Positions 8,898 through 16,910 of a DNA stretch of 64,000 nucleotides are shown in pieces. Position 1 is the stretch's first letter. Each line of letters begins with the position of its first letter. Location: positions 42,439-106,438 of the forward strand of contig CAYLUN010000011.1 in the NCBI GenBank assembly GCA_964386865.1. The letters run 5' to 3'. The notes below the pieces were generated by a model. That model did no database searches. It saw only the letters and a list, made by a program, of their open reading frames with translations, and was not told where the DNA came from. The translations under genes were made by a program, and so were the position numbers. The DNA comes from CAYLUN01 sp964386865 (GTDB taxonomy: Bacteria > Verrucomicrobiota > Kiritimatiellia > RFP12 > UBA1067).

Positions 8898-11180
8898 ATG
8901 CATAGGGCGTTCTGGGCGGCGGTCGGTGTCTGCGTGGCAGGAGCGGTTGCGGCGGAGCCGGTGGGCGACCCGGTCGCGTACGCGCTGCCGCTGATGGGCA
9001 CGGACAGCAGCCACAAGCTGTCCGCGGGCAACGTCTACCCCGCGATCGCCCGGCCGTGGGGCATGAACGTCTGGACGCCGCAGACGGGCAAGATCGGCGA
9101 CGGCTGGGCCTACTCCTACGACGCCGACAAGATCGCGGGCATCAAGCAGACGCACCAGCCCAGCCCGTGGATCAACGACTACGGCCAGTTCGCCGTGCTG
9201 CCCGTGGCGGGCAAGCGCGTCTTCCATCAGGACGACCGGCCGAGCTGGTTCTCGCACAAGGCCGAGCAGGCCCTGCCGCACTACTACCGCGTCTACCTGG
9301 CGGACTACGACACCACGGTAGAGGTTACGCCGACCGAGCGCGCCGCGCTCTTCCGCGTGACCTATCCCGCGACCGACCAGGCCTACGTGGTCATCGACGC
9401 CTTCGACAAGGGCTCGTACGTCAAAGTCATCCCCGAGCAGCGCAAGGTGGTCGGCTGGACCACGCGCAACAGCGGCGGCGTGCCAGCGAACTTCAAGAAC
9501 TACTTCGTGCTGGTGTTCGACCAGCCCTTTGTCTCGGCGCACGTCTGGAAGGACAAGGAGCTGCGGGAAGGCCAGCTCGAGATTCAGGACAACCACGTCG
9601 GCGCGCTGGTGCAGTTTATGGCCGCCGCGCGCGGCGACCGCGTCCACTTCCGCGTCGCGTCGTCGTTCATCAGCCCCGAGCAGGCCGAGCTGAACCTGAA
9701 GGAGCTCGGCGGCGATTCGTTCGACGCGCTCTGCGAGAAGGGGCGGCAGGCGTGGAACCAGACCCTTGGCCGCGTCGCGGTCGAGGGCGGCACGCTCGAC
9801 CAGACCCGCGTCTTCTATACCTGCCTCTACCGCTCGCTGCTCTTTCCCCGGGCGTTCTACGAGATCGACGCGGCGGGCAAGCCCGTCCACTACAGCCCGC
9901 ACACGGGCGAGGTGAATCCCGGCTACTATTTTACCGACAGCGGCTTTTGGGACACCTTCCGCTCGCTCTTCCCGCTGCTGAACTTCCTCTACCCCTCGAT
10001 GAACGCCAAGATGACCGCCGGCCTGGAGGCCTGCTACCGCGAGAGCGGCTGGCTGCCGGAGTGGGCGAGTCCGGGCCACCGCGGCTGCATGGTCGGCAAC
10101 AACTCCGCGTCGGTCGTGGCGGACGCGTGGCTGAGCGGCGCGCGCGGCGGGTACGACATGGCCGCGCTCTACGAGGCCGTCGTGCACGGCGCGGAGAACG
10201 CGCACCCGAGCATCCAGTCGGTCGGCCGCGCGGGCGCCAAGGAGTACCTCGAGCTCGGCTACGTGCCGCGCGACATCGGGATCAACGAGAGCGCCGCACG
10301 CACGCTGGAGTACGCCTACGACGACTGGTGCGCGTGGCGGCTGGCGGTCGACCTCAAGCGGCCGCAGGCGGAGGTCGACCGCTTCGCCACGCGCTGCCAG
10401 AACTACCGCAACCTCTTCAATCCGGCCGCCGGCCTGATGTGCGGGCGCAACAAGGACGGCTCGTTCGACAAGGACTTCAACCCCTTCAAGTGGGGCGGCG
10501 ACTTCACCGAGGGCAACAGCTGGCACTACTCGTGGTCGGCCTTCCACGACGTGCAGGGGCTGATCGGCCTGATGGGCGGACGGCAGGCCTTCGCGGCCAA
10601 GCTGGACGAGGTCTTCACGCTGCCGCCGGTCTTCGACGAGAGCTACTACCGCGCGGTGATCCACGAGATCCGCGAAATGCAGATCATGAACTTCGGGCAG
10701 TACGCGCACGGCAACCAGCCGATCCAGCACATGATCTACCTCTACGCCTACGCGGGCGAGCCGTGGAAGACGCAGCGCTGGGTGCGCGAGGTGATGGACC
10801 GGCTCTACGCGCCCGCGCCGGACGGCTACTGCGGCGACGAGGACAACGGCCAGACCTCGGCGTGGTACGTCTGGTCCGCGCTCGGCTTCTATCCGGTCTG
10901 CCCCGGCAGCGGCGAGGTCGTGCTCGGCGCGCCGCTCTTCAAGAAGGCCACGGTGACTTTCGAGAACGGCCAGGTGCTCGTGATCCGCGCCCCGCAGAAC
11001 AACGCCGCAAACCGCTACATCGGCAAGATGGAGCTGAACGGCAAGACGTACACGAAGAATTTCCTCGTGATCGACGCGCTGAAGAAGGGTGCGGAGATCG
11101 ACCTCGACATGGCCGACGTGCCCAACGCGACGCGCGGCGCGGCGGCCGGCGACGCGCCGTACTCGTTCTCGCGGAAATGA
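8898..11180 (+). CDS. Secreted GH92 alpha-mannosidase
   Basis: 760 aa with an N-terminal signal peptide (AFWAAVGVCVAGAVAAEP). GH92 landmarks are present: the N-terminal beta-sandwich with IARPWGMNVWTPQTG, then the (alpha/alpha)6 domain with LPEWASPGHRGCMVGNNSAS (about 386), EGNSWHYSWSAFHDVQGL (about 538) and DEDNGQTSAWYVWSALGFYP (about 647). The last two motifs hold the glutamate/aspartate pair used by these Ca-dependent inverting enzymes. The length matches the family. Members remove alpha-linked mannose from N-glycans or yeast mannan; the exact linkage cannot be read from sequence. It has its own promoter and is followed by another exported carbohydrate enzyme. Confidence 0.93.
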   Translation: MHRAFWAAVGVCVAGAVAAEPVGDPVAYALPLMGTDSSHKLSAGNVYPAIARPWGMNVWTPQTGKIGDGWAYSYDADKIAGIKQTHQPSPWINDYGQFAVLPVAGKRVFHQDDRPSWFSHKAEQALPHYYRVYLADYDTTVEVTPTERAALFRVTYPATDQAYVVIDAFDKGSYVKVIPEQRKVVGWTTRNSGGVPANFKNYFVLVFDQPFVSAHVWKDKELREGQLEIQDNHVGALVQFMAAARGDRVHFRVASSFISPEQAELNLKELGGDSFDALCEKGRQAWNQTLGRVAVEGGTLDQTRVFYTCLYRSLLFPRAFYEIDAAGKPVHYSPHTGEVNPGYYFTDSGFWDTFRSLFPLLNFLYPSMNAKMTAGLEACYRESGWLPEWASPGHRGCMVGNNSASVVADAWLSGARGGYDMAALYEAVVHGAENAHPSIQSVGRAGAKEYLELGYVPRDIGINESAARTLEYAYDDWCAWRLAVDLKRPQAEVDRFATRCQNYRNLFNPAAGLMCGRNKDGSFDKDFNPFKWGGDFTEGNSWHYSWSAFHDVQGLIGLMGGRQAFAAKLDEVFTLPPVFDESYYRAVIHEIREMQIMNFGQYAHGNQPIQHMIYLYAYAGEPWKTQRWVREVMDRLYAPAPDGYCGDEDNGQTSAWYVWSALGFYPVCPGSGEVVLGAPLFKKATVTFENGQVLVIRAPQNNAANRYIGKMELNGKTYTKNFLVIDALKKGAEIDLDMADVPNATRGAAAGDAPYSFSRK

Positions 11181-11355
11181 GCGCACGCTCCACGGCTGAA
11201 CAGGTGTTTGGGCAGGGACGCCGCCCCGTCGGCGTCCGCCCTTCGGCTGGCTCGGGACTGGCGGATGGCAGGGGCTGCCTTCCCGACCACGCCATGCGCG
11301 ATCACGGGTCTCATGCCGCGGCCGAAAAGTATCTAGACCCTGTGACAGGCACAAT

Positions 11356-11420
11356 ACACACGGGAGGGCCGGGTTCCACCCCGGCCGCGGACGGCGTGGA
11401 AGGCGTCCTTCCCTGTGTGT
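11356..11420. repeat. Nested inverted repeats in the GH92-DUF2961 intergenic region
   Basis: The 304-base gap 11181-11484 has no gene. It contains an outer pair (ACACACGGGA at 11356 against TCCCTGTGTGT ending 11420, one bulge) enclosing two hairpins: GGCCGGG/CCCGGCC (11367-11373, 11380-11386) and GGAAGG/CCTTCC (11398-11403, 11407-11412). The second hairpin and the outer stem compete for bases. This resembles a folded dispersed repeat more than a simple terminator. AT-rich TATTATATT at 11458-11466 could be a -10 region for the next gene. Confidence 0.45.
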
Positions 11421-11484
11421 GTGGCGCCCGTTTAGTCCATTTACTTTTCGGCAGCGGTATTATATTAGGACAGGAGGTAATCGA

Positions 11485-13521
11485 ATGATGCGTTTGTTTG
11501 CGTTTTCTCTAACGGTTGCGCTCGCAGGTGCTCTCCCGGCGGCGTCTCGGGAGCGTCTGTCATATGCGGACTTGGTCGGGCGCATGACCGACCTCGAGCA
11601 TTTAGCCGTGCTTCCGGAGCCGGGCGAGCGCGCCGCGATGTGGTCCAGCTGGGACCGCAGGGCGCGCTACGACGAGCAGGCTGCCCAGTACGTCGACTGG
11701 TCTGCGAACGGCGACGGAGACGGTAAGATCCGCATGGAGGGCGAAGCGCAGGTGCTCGCCGAGATGGACGGCCCCGGCGTCATTTGGCGCATCTGGTCGG
11801 CCAAGCCCGAGCAGGGGCAGCTCAAGGTCATTCTCGACGGACAGGTCGCAATCGATATGCCCTTCGCGCACTACTTCGACGCCCAGCACGCGCCGTTCCT
11901 CTACCCGGCGCTCGGGTACGAGTCGGCCCGCGGCAAGAATCTGTACGTTCCCATTCCGTATCAGAAGTCCTGCAAGGTTCTCGCCGAGAAGGGCTGGGGC
12001 AAGTACTACCAGATCACCTACACGACCTATCCCAAAGACGCCGCGCTGCCGACATTCAACGTCGCGCTGTCGGAGGAGTCCGCTGCGGCGCTGAAGCGCG
12101 CGAACGAGTTTTTCGGCGCGCGTCTCGGAAACGACCCCGCCGGCGCCCGGGACGGCGAGAAGACCCTGCGCGCGAGCGTGAAGGTTAAGCCCGGAGCGGC
12201 CGTGACGGTCCTTGAACTCGGCGGACCGCGCGCAGTCACGGCGCTTCGCGTGAAAGCGTCCTTCGCCGGCCGCGAGGACGAGATGGCGGCCCTCCGGCAG
12301 ATGGTTCTGCGCATCACGTGGGACGGGGCGGACACGCCCGCAGTCTGGTGCCCGCTCGGCGACTTCTTCGGGTCGGCGCCGGGCGTCAACCCGTACCTGT
12401 CGCTTCCGGCGGGGATGACGCCGACGGGCGGGTACGCGCTCTGGTACATGCCCTTCGCCAAGCAGGCGCGGATCGAGCTGCTCAACGAGGGTGACGCGGA
12501 GCGCGAGGTCAGCTTCGCCATCACCCACGCGCCGCTGGCGCGCCCCGTCGAAACCTACGGCCGCTTCCACGCCAAGTGGCACCGCGACGTGATGCCCGTG
12601 GCCCCCGCGCGCTGGCCCGATTGGACGGTCGTGAAGACCGAAGGCCGCGGGCGGTTCTGCGGCATGATGGTGCATGTCTGGAGCCCGCGCGGCGGACAGT
12701 GCGAGCGCGTGAAAGAGGCCCACGGGCACTACTGGTGGGGCGAGGGCGACGAGAAGTTCTTCGTCGACGGCGAGAAATATCCGTCCACCTTCGGCACGGG
12801 CACGGAGGACTACTTCGGGTACGCCTGGGGCAACGGCACGCTTTTCGCCAAGCCCTACCACAGCCAGACCGTGTGCGAGGGTAACGCCGGGCACATTTCG
12901 CTGAACCGCTGGCAGATCGCGGACCAGGTGCCGTTCCAGACGTCGTTCGAAGGGTGCTTGGAGAAGTACTGGCCGAACGACTGGCCGGCCCTCTACGCGG
13001 CCGTGGCGTACTGGTATCTGTCTGCGGACGGCGAGGATCCGCACGGCGCGACGCCGGCGGCAGACCGCCACGGCTACTACTACCGCCCGCCGCAGTCTGC
13101 GGCCGGCTTCACCGTGCTCAAGAAGACCAAGGGCAACGTTCAGGGACAGGGGATGGGGCAGTACGGCGCTTCCACGTGGTCCAACGACGACCAGCTCTGG
13201 TGGACCGGCGCGGCGCCGGGCGACAAGCTGGATCTGGCTGTGAAAGTCGAGAAGGCTGGGCGGTACGCCGTCGGCGTGAACCTGACCCGGGCCGCCGACT
13301 ACGCCGTCGTGCAGTTCCACGTGGACGGCAAGGCGCTGGGCGAGCGGGCCGACCTCTTCAACAACGGCGTGATCCGCACGCCGCTCCTGCCGCTCGGCAC
13401 GCTGGACCTTGCCGCCGGCGACCACGTGCTGACGGTCGAGATCGTCGGCGCGAACGACCAAGCGAAGAAGGCCTACATGTTCGGGATCGACGAGCTGTCG
13501 CTGAAGCCGTCCGAGCAGTAG
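11485..13521 (+). CDS. Secreted DUF2961 protein, GH172-like
   Basis: 678 aa from ATG 11485, seven bases after AGGAGG at 11472-11477. Signal peptide MMRLFAFSLTVALAGALPAA. The DUF2961 core runs from about residue 25 to 560, with the conserved GEGDEKFF (about 418) and GTGTEDYFGYAWG (about 437), the glutamate-bearing segments of the double jelly-roll active site. A third beta-sandwich at about 575-678 (VDGKALGERADLFNN) looks carbohydrate-binding. Characterised GH172 members act on difructose dianhydride, alpha-D-fructofuranosides or D-arabinofuranosides. With four GH32 enzymes 40 kb away, a fructofuranoside substrate is attractive but unproven. Confidence 0.82.
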   Translation: MMRLFAFSLTVALAGALPAASRERLSYADLVGRMTDLEHLAVLPEPGERAAMWSSWDRRARYDEQAAQYVDWSANGDGDGKIRMEGEAQVLAEMDGPGVIWRIWSAKPEQGQLKVILDGQVAIDMPFAHYFDAQHAPFLYPALGYESARGKNLYVPIPYQKSCKVLAEKGWGKYYQITYTTYPKDAALPTFNVALSEESAAALKRANEFFGARLGNDPAGARDGEKTLRASVKVKPGAAVTVLELGGPRAVTALRVKASFAGREDEMAALRQMVLRITWDGADTPAVWCPLGDFFGSAPGVNPYLSLPAGMTPTGGYALWYMPFAKQARIELLNEGDAEREVSFAITHAPLARPVETYGRFHAKWHRDVMPVAPARWPDWTVVKTEGRGRFCGMMVHVWSPRGGQCERVKEAHGHYWWGEGDEKFFVDGEKYPSTFGTGTEDYFGYAWGNGTLFAKPYHSQTVCEGNAGHISLNRWQIADQVPFQTSFEGCLEKYWPNDWPALYAAVAYWYLSADGEDPHGATPAADRHGYYYRPPQSAAGFTVLKKTKGNVQGQGMGQYGASTWSNDDQLWWTGAAPGDKLDLAVKVEKAGRYAVGVNLTRAADYAVVQFHVDGKALGERADLFNNGVIRTPLLPLGTLDLAAGDHVLTVEIVGANDQAKKAYMFGIDELSLKPSEQ

Positions 13522-13552
13522 CCCCTGATGGGCGTGCCTCGCTGAGCAGGCT

Positions 13553-13957
13553 CTAAGCCGCGAAGGCTTTCTTGATGCGTGCGACGAGCTGCCGGTTCGT
13601 CATCTTGTCCGCCGTCAGCACGGCGAAGACCCGCTTGGCCAGATGCCGTTTCTCCAGGCGCTTCATCAGCTCCTTCTTGGCCTCTCCGGGGCCCAAGACC
13701 ACGATCTCGTCGGCCTGGGCGAGGCCGGCGATAACCGCATCGTAGAACGCGTTCAGGTGATTCTGGAAGGCTCGCAGGCGAACGCCGTCGGCGGGCACTT
13801 GATAGTCGTCGAAGGCGCCTTTGCGGGGCGCAGCTCCTGAGCGGCTCGGGTGTCTTTCCGTGGCCGAGATCGTCAGGCGGGCGCCGACCTCGTGACCCGT
13901 GGCGGACACGATGAGCGCTTTGCGATGATCGATCCACAAACCGACTCGGTTGTTCAT
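13553..13957 (-). CDS. Small eRF1-like (baeRF/'translational machinery') protein
   Basis: 134 aa, start ATG 13957 with AGGAGG seven bases upstream. It opens with GLWIDHRKALIVSATG and contains IVVLGPGEAKKELMKRLEK and VLTADKMTNRQLVARI. This pattern resembles the short bacterial proteins related to eRF1 domains that are often annotated as translational machinery proteins. A role in ribosome or stress-linked translation is family inference only. It is convergent with the DUF2961 gene (31-base gap) and is monocistronic from its own promoter. Confidence 0.6.
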   Translation of the reverse strand: MNNRVGLWIDHRKALIVSATGHEVGARLTISATERHPSRSGAAPRKGAFDDYQVPADGVRLRAFQNHLNAFYDAVIAGLAQADEIVVLGPGEAKKELMKRLEKRHLAKRVFAVLTADKMTNRQLVARIKKAFAA

Positions 13958-14023
13958 GGGCTCCTCCTTTCCGAAGGTCACCACAGCGGTGGCCCATGAT
14001 TAACGACTCACTTGACAGATGAT

Positions 14024-14052
14024 AGTGTAGGGCGCGGCGCCGGTTTCGTCAA
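14024..14052 (-). promoter_or_regulatory. Promoter of the eRF1-like gene
   Basis: On the minus strand, TTGACG (14052-14047), a 17-base spacer and TACACT (14029-14024). The leader to ATG 13957 is about 60 bases. The promoter sits just upstream of MITE copy 1 without overlapping it. Confidence 0.6.
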
Positions 14053-14079
14053 GGAAACACGGCCTGAATAGGGGCATTC

Positions 14080-14311
14080 GGGTGCGATTGCAAACTATTG
14101 CAATCGCACAGAATTCAGAAGCCAGAAGCCAGAATTCAGGAGTTGGATGCCAACGAGTTATGTCCGATTCGCGCGAGATTCTTCCTGTCTCCTCTTTGGG
14201 AGACACCTTTTTGGGCGGCGCTTTCGTATGTAAGTCGTTGCGAAGCAATTCTGAATTCTGACTCCTGAATTCTGACTTCTGGGTGCGATGCAACGAAGTA
14301 AAATCGCACCC
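14080..14311. mobile_element. 232-bp MITE, copy 1, with 9-bp target duplication
   Basis: Identical over all 232 bases to the copy at 15286-15517. Its ends are inverted (GGGTGCGATT at the left, AATCGCACCC at the right). Perfect 9-bp direct repeats GGGGCATTC flank it at 14071-14079 and 14312-14320. The left end folds as a perfect 12-bp hairpin (GTGCGATTGCAA, loop ACTA) and the right end as a 9-bp hairpin (GGGTGCGAT/ATCGCACCC). A central GTCTCC/GGAGAC stem followed by CCTTTTT looks terminator-like. There is no plausible protein-coding gene inside, so it must be mobilised in trans. It occupies most of the 429-base gap between the eRF1-like and CPBP genes; the rest (14321-14386) shows nothing clear. 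Confidence 0.9.
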
Positions 14312-14386
14312 GGGGCATTCTTGGCGCGCGGCCGGTTTTCGGCAAAAGGCTGTTCGGCGCCCCGGCCGCCTTGCGCCCGCTCCGCT

Positions 14387-15223
14387 CTACTCTGAGCCTG
14401 AGAGGTAGAGGAGCAGGCTGGTGGCGTTGAAGAGGGCGTGCATGACGATCGGCGTGAGGAGGGAGCCGGTTGAGGCGTAGGCGGCGGAGAGGGCGGCGCT
14501 GAGCGCCAGCAGCGGCAGCAGCGAAATCGCGTGGAGGTGAACGAGGCCGAAGTAGAGGCCCGTCAGCAGGGCGGCAGAGGCGAAGGCGCGGCCTTTGAGC
14601 AGCGCCGGAAAGAGGATGCCGCGAAAGAGGGTCTCCTCCACCAGCGGCGCGACGACTATCGCCGTGGCCATCAGGAACAGCCGCGTGCCGTTCGACACGC
14701 CGCTGTCGCTGAGCCAGTCGAACACCTCCTGCATCTTGGGCGCGTAGCCCAGGCCGTCGGCGACCGCGGCCATCACATGCGAGAGCAGCATCACCGGCGG
14801 GATGACCGCCAGCCCGTAGAGGACGCCCTTGCCCACCGCCCGGCGCGCCGTGCACGCCGCCGAGCCGAAGGCCTCCCGGACGGTCGACCGCGCGAGGTAG
14901 AGGCAGAGCGAAGCGGTCAGCAGTCCGGCCAGCGCGTAGACCACCGGCCCGAGGACGAGGGCCGTCTCCGTGGGAGTCGGCGGGTTCGGCTTCTGGAACA
15001 GCGCGGGCAGCACGAAGAACAGCGTCGTGAACAGCGTCAGCTGGACGTGCGGGGCGGCGAAGGGCCGGCGCTCCAGTTCGGCGCGGGCCGGCAGGCTGGG
15101 ATTCGTCAGGCGGCGCTGGAACAGGAACGCGAGGTAGAGGTCGATGGTTGCGCCCGCGAGCAGGATGAGCCCGGCCGTGGCGAAGGCCAAGAGGCGCAGC
15201 AGGTCGTGAGCGGTGTCGGTCAT
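14387..15223 (-). CDS. CPBP-family (CaaX type II) intramembrane metalloprotease
   Basis: 278 aa from ATG 15223. About seven hydrophobic segments. The three CPBP motifs are present in order: VEETLFRG (paired glutamates and arginine), FGLVHL (histidine) and MHALFNA (histidine and asparagine). In bacteria such proteases cleave membrane substrates, or act in bacteriocin immunity and maturation; the substrate here is unknown. The open frame continues upstream through MITE copy 2, but that extension is element sequence rather than coding. No Shine-Dalgarno is visible at the start. The gene is bracketed by the two MITE copies in direct orientation. Confidence 0.85.
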   Translation of the reverse strand: MTDTAHDLLRLLAFATAGLILLAGATIDLYLAFLFQRRLTNPSLPARAELERRPFAAPHVQLTLFTTLFFVLPALFQKPNPPTPTETALVLGPVVYALAGLLTASLCLYLARSTVREAFGSAACTARRAVGKGVLYGLAVIPPVMLLSHVMAAVADGLGYAPKMQEVFDWLSDSGVSNGTRLFLMATAIVVAPLVEETLFRGILFPALLKGRAFASAALLTGLYFGLVHLHAISLLPLLALSAALSAAYASTGSLLTPIVMHALFNATSLLLYLSGSE

Positions 15224-15285
15224 GCGGGTATTGTGCCCGGAGCGGGCGCGCGGGGCAATCAAAAACCGCAGGGGCGCATTTGCAA

Positions 15286-15517
15286 GGGTGCGATTGCAAA
15301 CTATTGCAATCGCACAGAATTCAGAAGCCAGAAGCCAGAATTCAGGAGTTGGATGCCAACGAGTTATGTCCGATTCGCGCGAGATTCTTCCTGTCTCCTC
15401 TTTGGGAGACACCTTTTTGGGCGGCGCTTTCGTATGTAAGTCGTTGCGAAGCAATTCTGAATTCTGACTCCTGAATTCTGACTTCTGGGTGCGATGCAAC
15501 GAAGTAAAATCGCACCC
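15286..15517. mobile_element. 232-bp MITE, copy 2, with 9-bp target duplication
   Basis: Base-for-base identical to copy 1 and in the same orientation. It is flanked by perfect 9-bp repeats CATTTGCAA at 15277-15285 and 15518-15526, different from those of copy 1, which shows an independent insertion. It lies in the 359-base divergent gap between the CPBP protease and the hexomutase. The right-hand target repeat contains the -35 box of the hexomutase promoter. Confidence 0.92.
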
Positions 15518-15520
15518 CAT

Positions 15521-15549
15521 TTGCAAGAGCCTGCCGTTTAGGCTACAAT
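15521..15549 (+). promoter_or_regulatory. Promoter of the hexomutase-galK operon
   Basis: TTGCAA at 15521-15526, a 17-base spacer and TACAAT at 15544-15549. The -35 hexamer is the last six bases of the MITE target duplication. Sequence upstream of the -35, where an UP element would be, is now MITE DNA. Confidence 0.65.
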
Positions 15550-15582
15550 TGAGCTTTCAACAGACAACAAAGGAGCTGACGC

Positions 15583-16908
15583 ATGGCCGGTATTTTTAAG
15601 GCATACGACATCCGGGGAATTTACGGCAAGGACCTGACCGACGAGATCGCCTACAAGATCGGCCGGGCCTTCGCGACCTTCACGGGCTGCAAGAAGGTGG
15701 TCGTGGCCCGCGACATCCGCCCGCACTCGGAGCCGCTCTTCGCGGCGCTGGCCAAAGGGCTGGCCGAGCAGGGCGCGGACGTGATCGACATCGGCTACGG
15801 CTCGACGCCCATGTCGTACTTCGCCAACGGCACGCTCGGCGCGGACGGGAGCGTGATGATCACCGCGTCGCACAATACGGCCGAGTGGAACGGCTTCAAG
15901 CTCTGCCGCGCGCAGGCCGTGCCCATCAGCGGCGCGACCGGCATCCTGGATATTGAGAAGATCGTGGCCGAGGGCAGCTTCGCGCCCGCGGCCGCGAAGC
16001 CGGGCACGGTCTCGAAGGTCGACGTTCTGGCGCAGTACGCGCAGCACGTGGCGACCTTCGCGCATCTGAAGCACCCCGTGCACGTGGCGATCGACTTCGC
16101 GAACGGCATGGGCATCTGGGAGGTCAAGGCGCTCAAGGGCCTCATCACGTGGGACGGGCTCTTCGAGGAGCCGGACGGACGCTTCCCGAACCACGAGGCG
16201 AACCCGCTGCACCACGCGACGCTGAGGGATCTGCAGGAGAAGGTGCGGGCGGGCACGTACGCGTTCGGCGTGGCGTACGACGGCGACGCGGACCGCGCGG
16301 GGTTCATCGACGAGAGGGGCGAGATCATTCCCATGGACCTGATCACGGCGCTGATCGCTCAGGACGTGCTGGCCACGCGCAAGGGCGCGATCTTCTACGA
16401 CCTGCGCAGCAGCTGGGTGGTGAAGGAGGTCATCGAGGCCGCCGGCGGCACGCCGCTGATGAGCCGCGTGGGCCACGCCTTCATCAAGCAGCAGATGCGC
16501 GCGCACGACGCGCTCTTCGCGGGCGAGCTGAGCGGCCACTACTACTTCAAGGACAACTTCACGGCCGAGAGCTCCGCCCTGGCGATCCTCTCGCTGGCGA
16601 ACATCGTCAGCAAGTCCGACAAGCCCCTCTCGGCGCTGATCGCCCCGCTGCGCAAGTACTTCGCAAGCGGCGAGATCAACACGCACGTGCGCCGCGACCC
16701 CCAGACGATCCTGGACGAGATCCGGGCGAAGTACACGGACGGCCGGATGTTCGAGCTGGACGGCGTGAGCGTCGAGTACGCGGACTGGTGGTTTAACGTG
16801 CGCTGCTCCAACACGGAGCCGCTGGTGCGCCTGAACCTAGAGGCGAAGACGAAGGCGACGATGGAAGCCAAGCGCGACGAACTGCTCGCGATCATCCGGA
16901 GGGGATAG
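15583..16908 (+). CDS. Phosphomannomutase/phosphoglucomutase
   Basis: 441 aa. Alpha-D-phosphohexomutase with all four loops: the phosphoserine loop MITASHNTAEWNG, the metal loop YDGDADRAG, the sugar loop GELSGHYYF and the phosphate-binding loop RCSNTEPLVRLNLE. It interconverts hexose 6- and 1-phosphates (mannose and/or glucose) in the cytoplasm. AGGAG at 15571-15575 fixes ATG 15583. The stop is two bases before galK, so the pair forms an operon. That suggests it processes hexose phosphates from the glycan-degrading genes nearby. ManB versus Pgm specificity cannot be decided by eye. Confidence 0.92.
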   Translation: MAGIFKAYDIRGIYGKDLTDEIAYKIGRAFATFTGCKKVVVARDIRPHSEPLFAALAKGLAEQGADVIDIGYGSTPMSYFANGTLGADGSVMITASHNTAEWNGFKLCRAQAVPISGATGILDIEKIVAEGSFAPAAAKPGTVSKVDVLAQYAQHVATFAHLKHPVHVAIDFANGMGIWEVKALKGLITWDGLFEEPDGRFPNHEANPLHHATLRDLQEKVRAGTYAFGVAYDGDADRAGFIDERGEIIPMDLITALIAQDVLATRKGAIFYDLRSSWVVKEVIEAAGGTPLMSRVGHAFIKQQMRAHDALFAGELSGHYYFKDNFTAESSALAILSLANIVSKSDKPLSALIAPLRKYFASGEINTHVRRDPQTILDEIRAKYTDGRMFELDGVSVEYADWWFNVRCSNTEPLVRLNLEAKTKATMEAKRDELLAIIRRG

Positions 16909-16910
16909 CC

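Noticed and set aside
11181..11484. Small protein gene in the GH92-DUF2961 gap
   Set aside because: Short open frames exist but none has a ribosome site or recognisable composition; the stretch is dominated by inverted repeats.
14080..15517. CRISPR-like repeat pair
   Set aside because: Only two copies, 232 bp each, separated by a gene; no spacers or cas genes. Target duplications show transposition instead.
14387..15526. N-terminal extension of the CPBP protease through the MITE
   Set aside because: The extra 101 codons are element sequence that also occurs beside copy 1. The family N-terminus fits ATG 15223.
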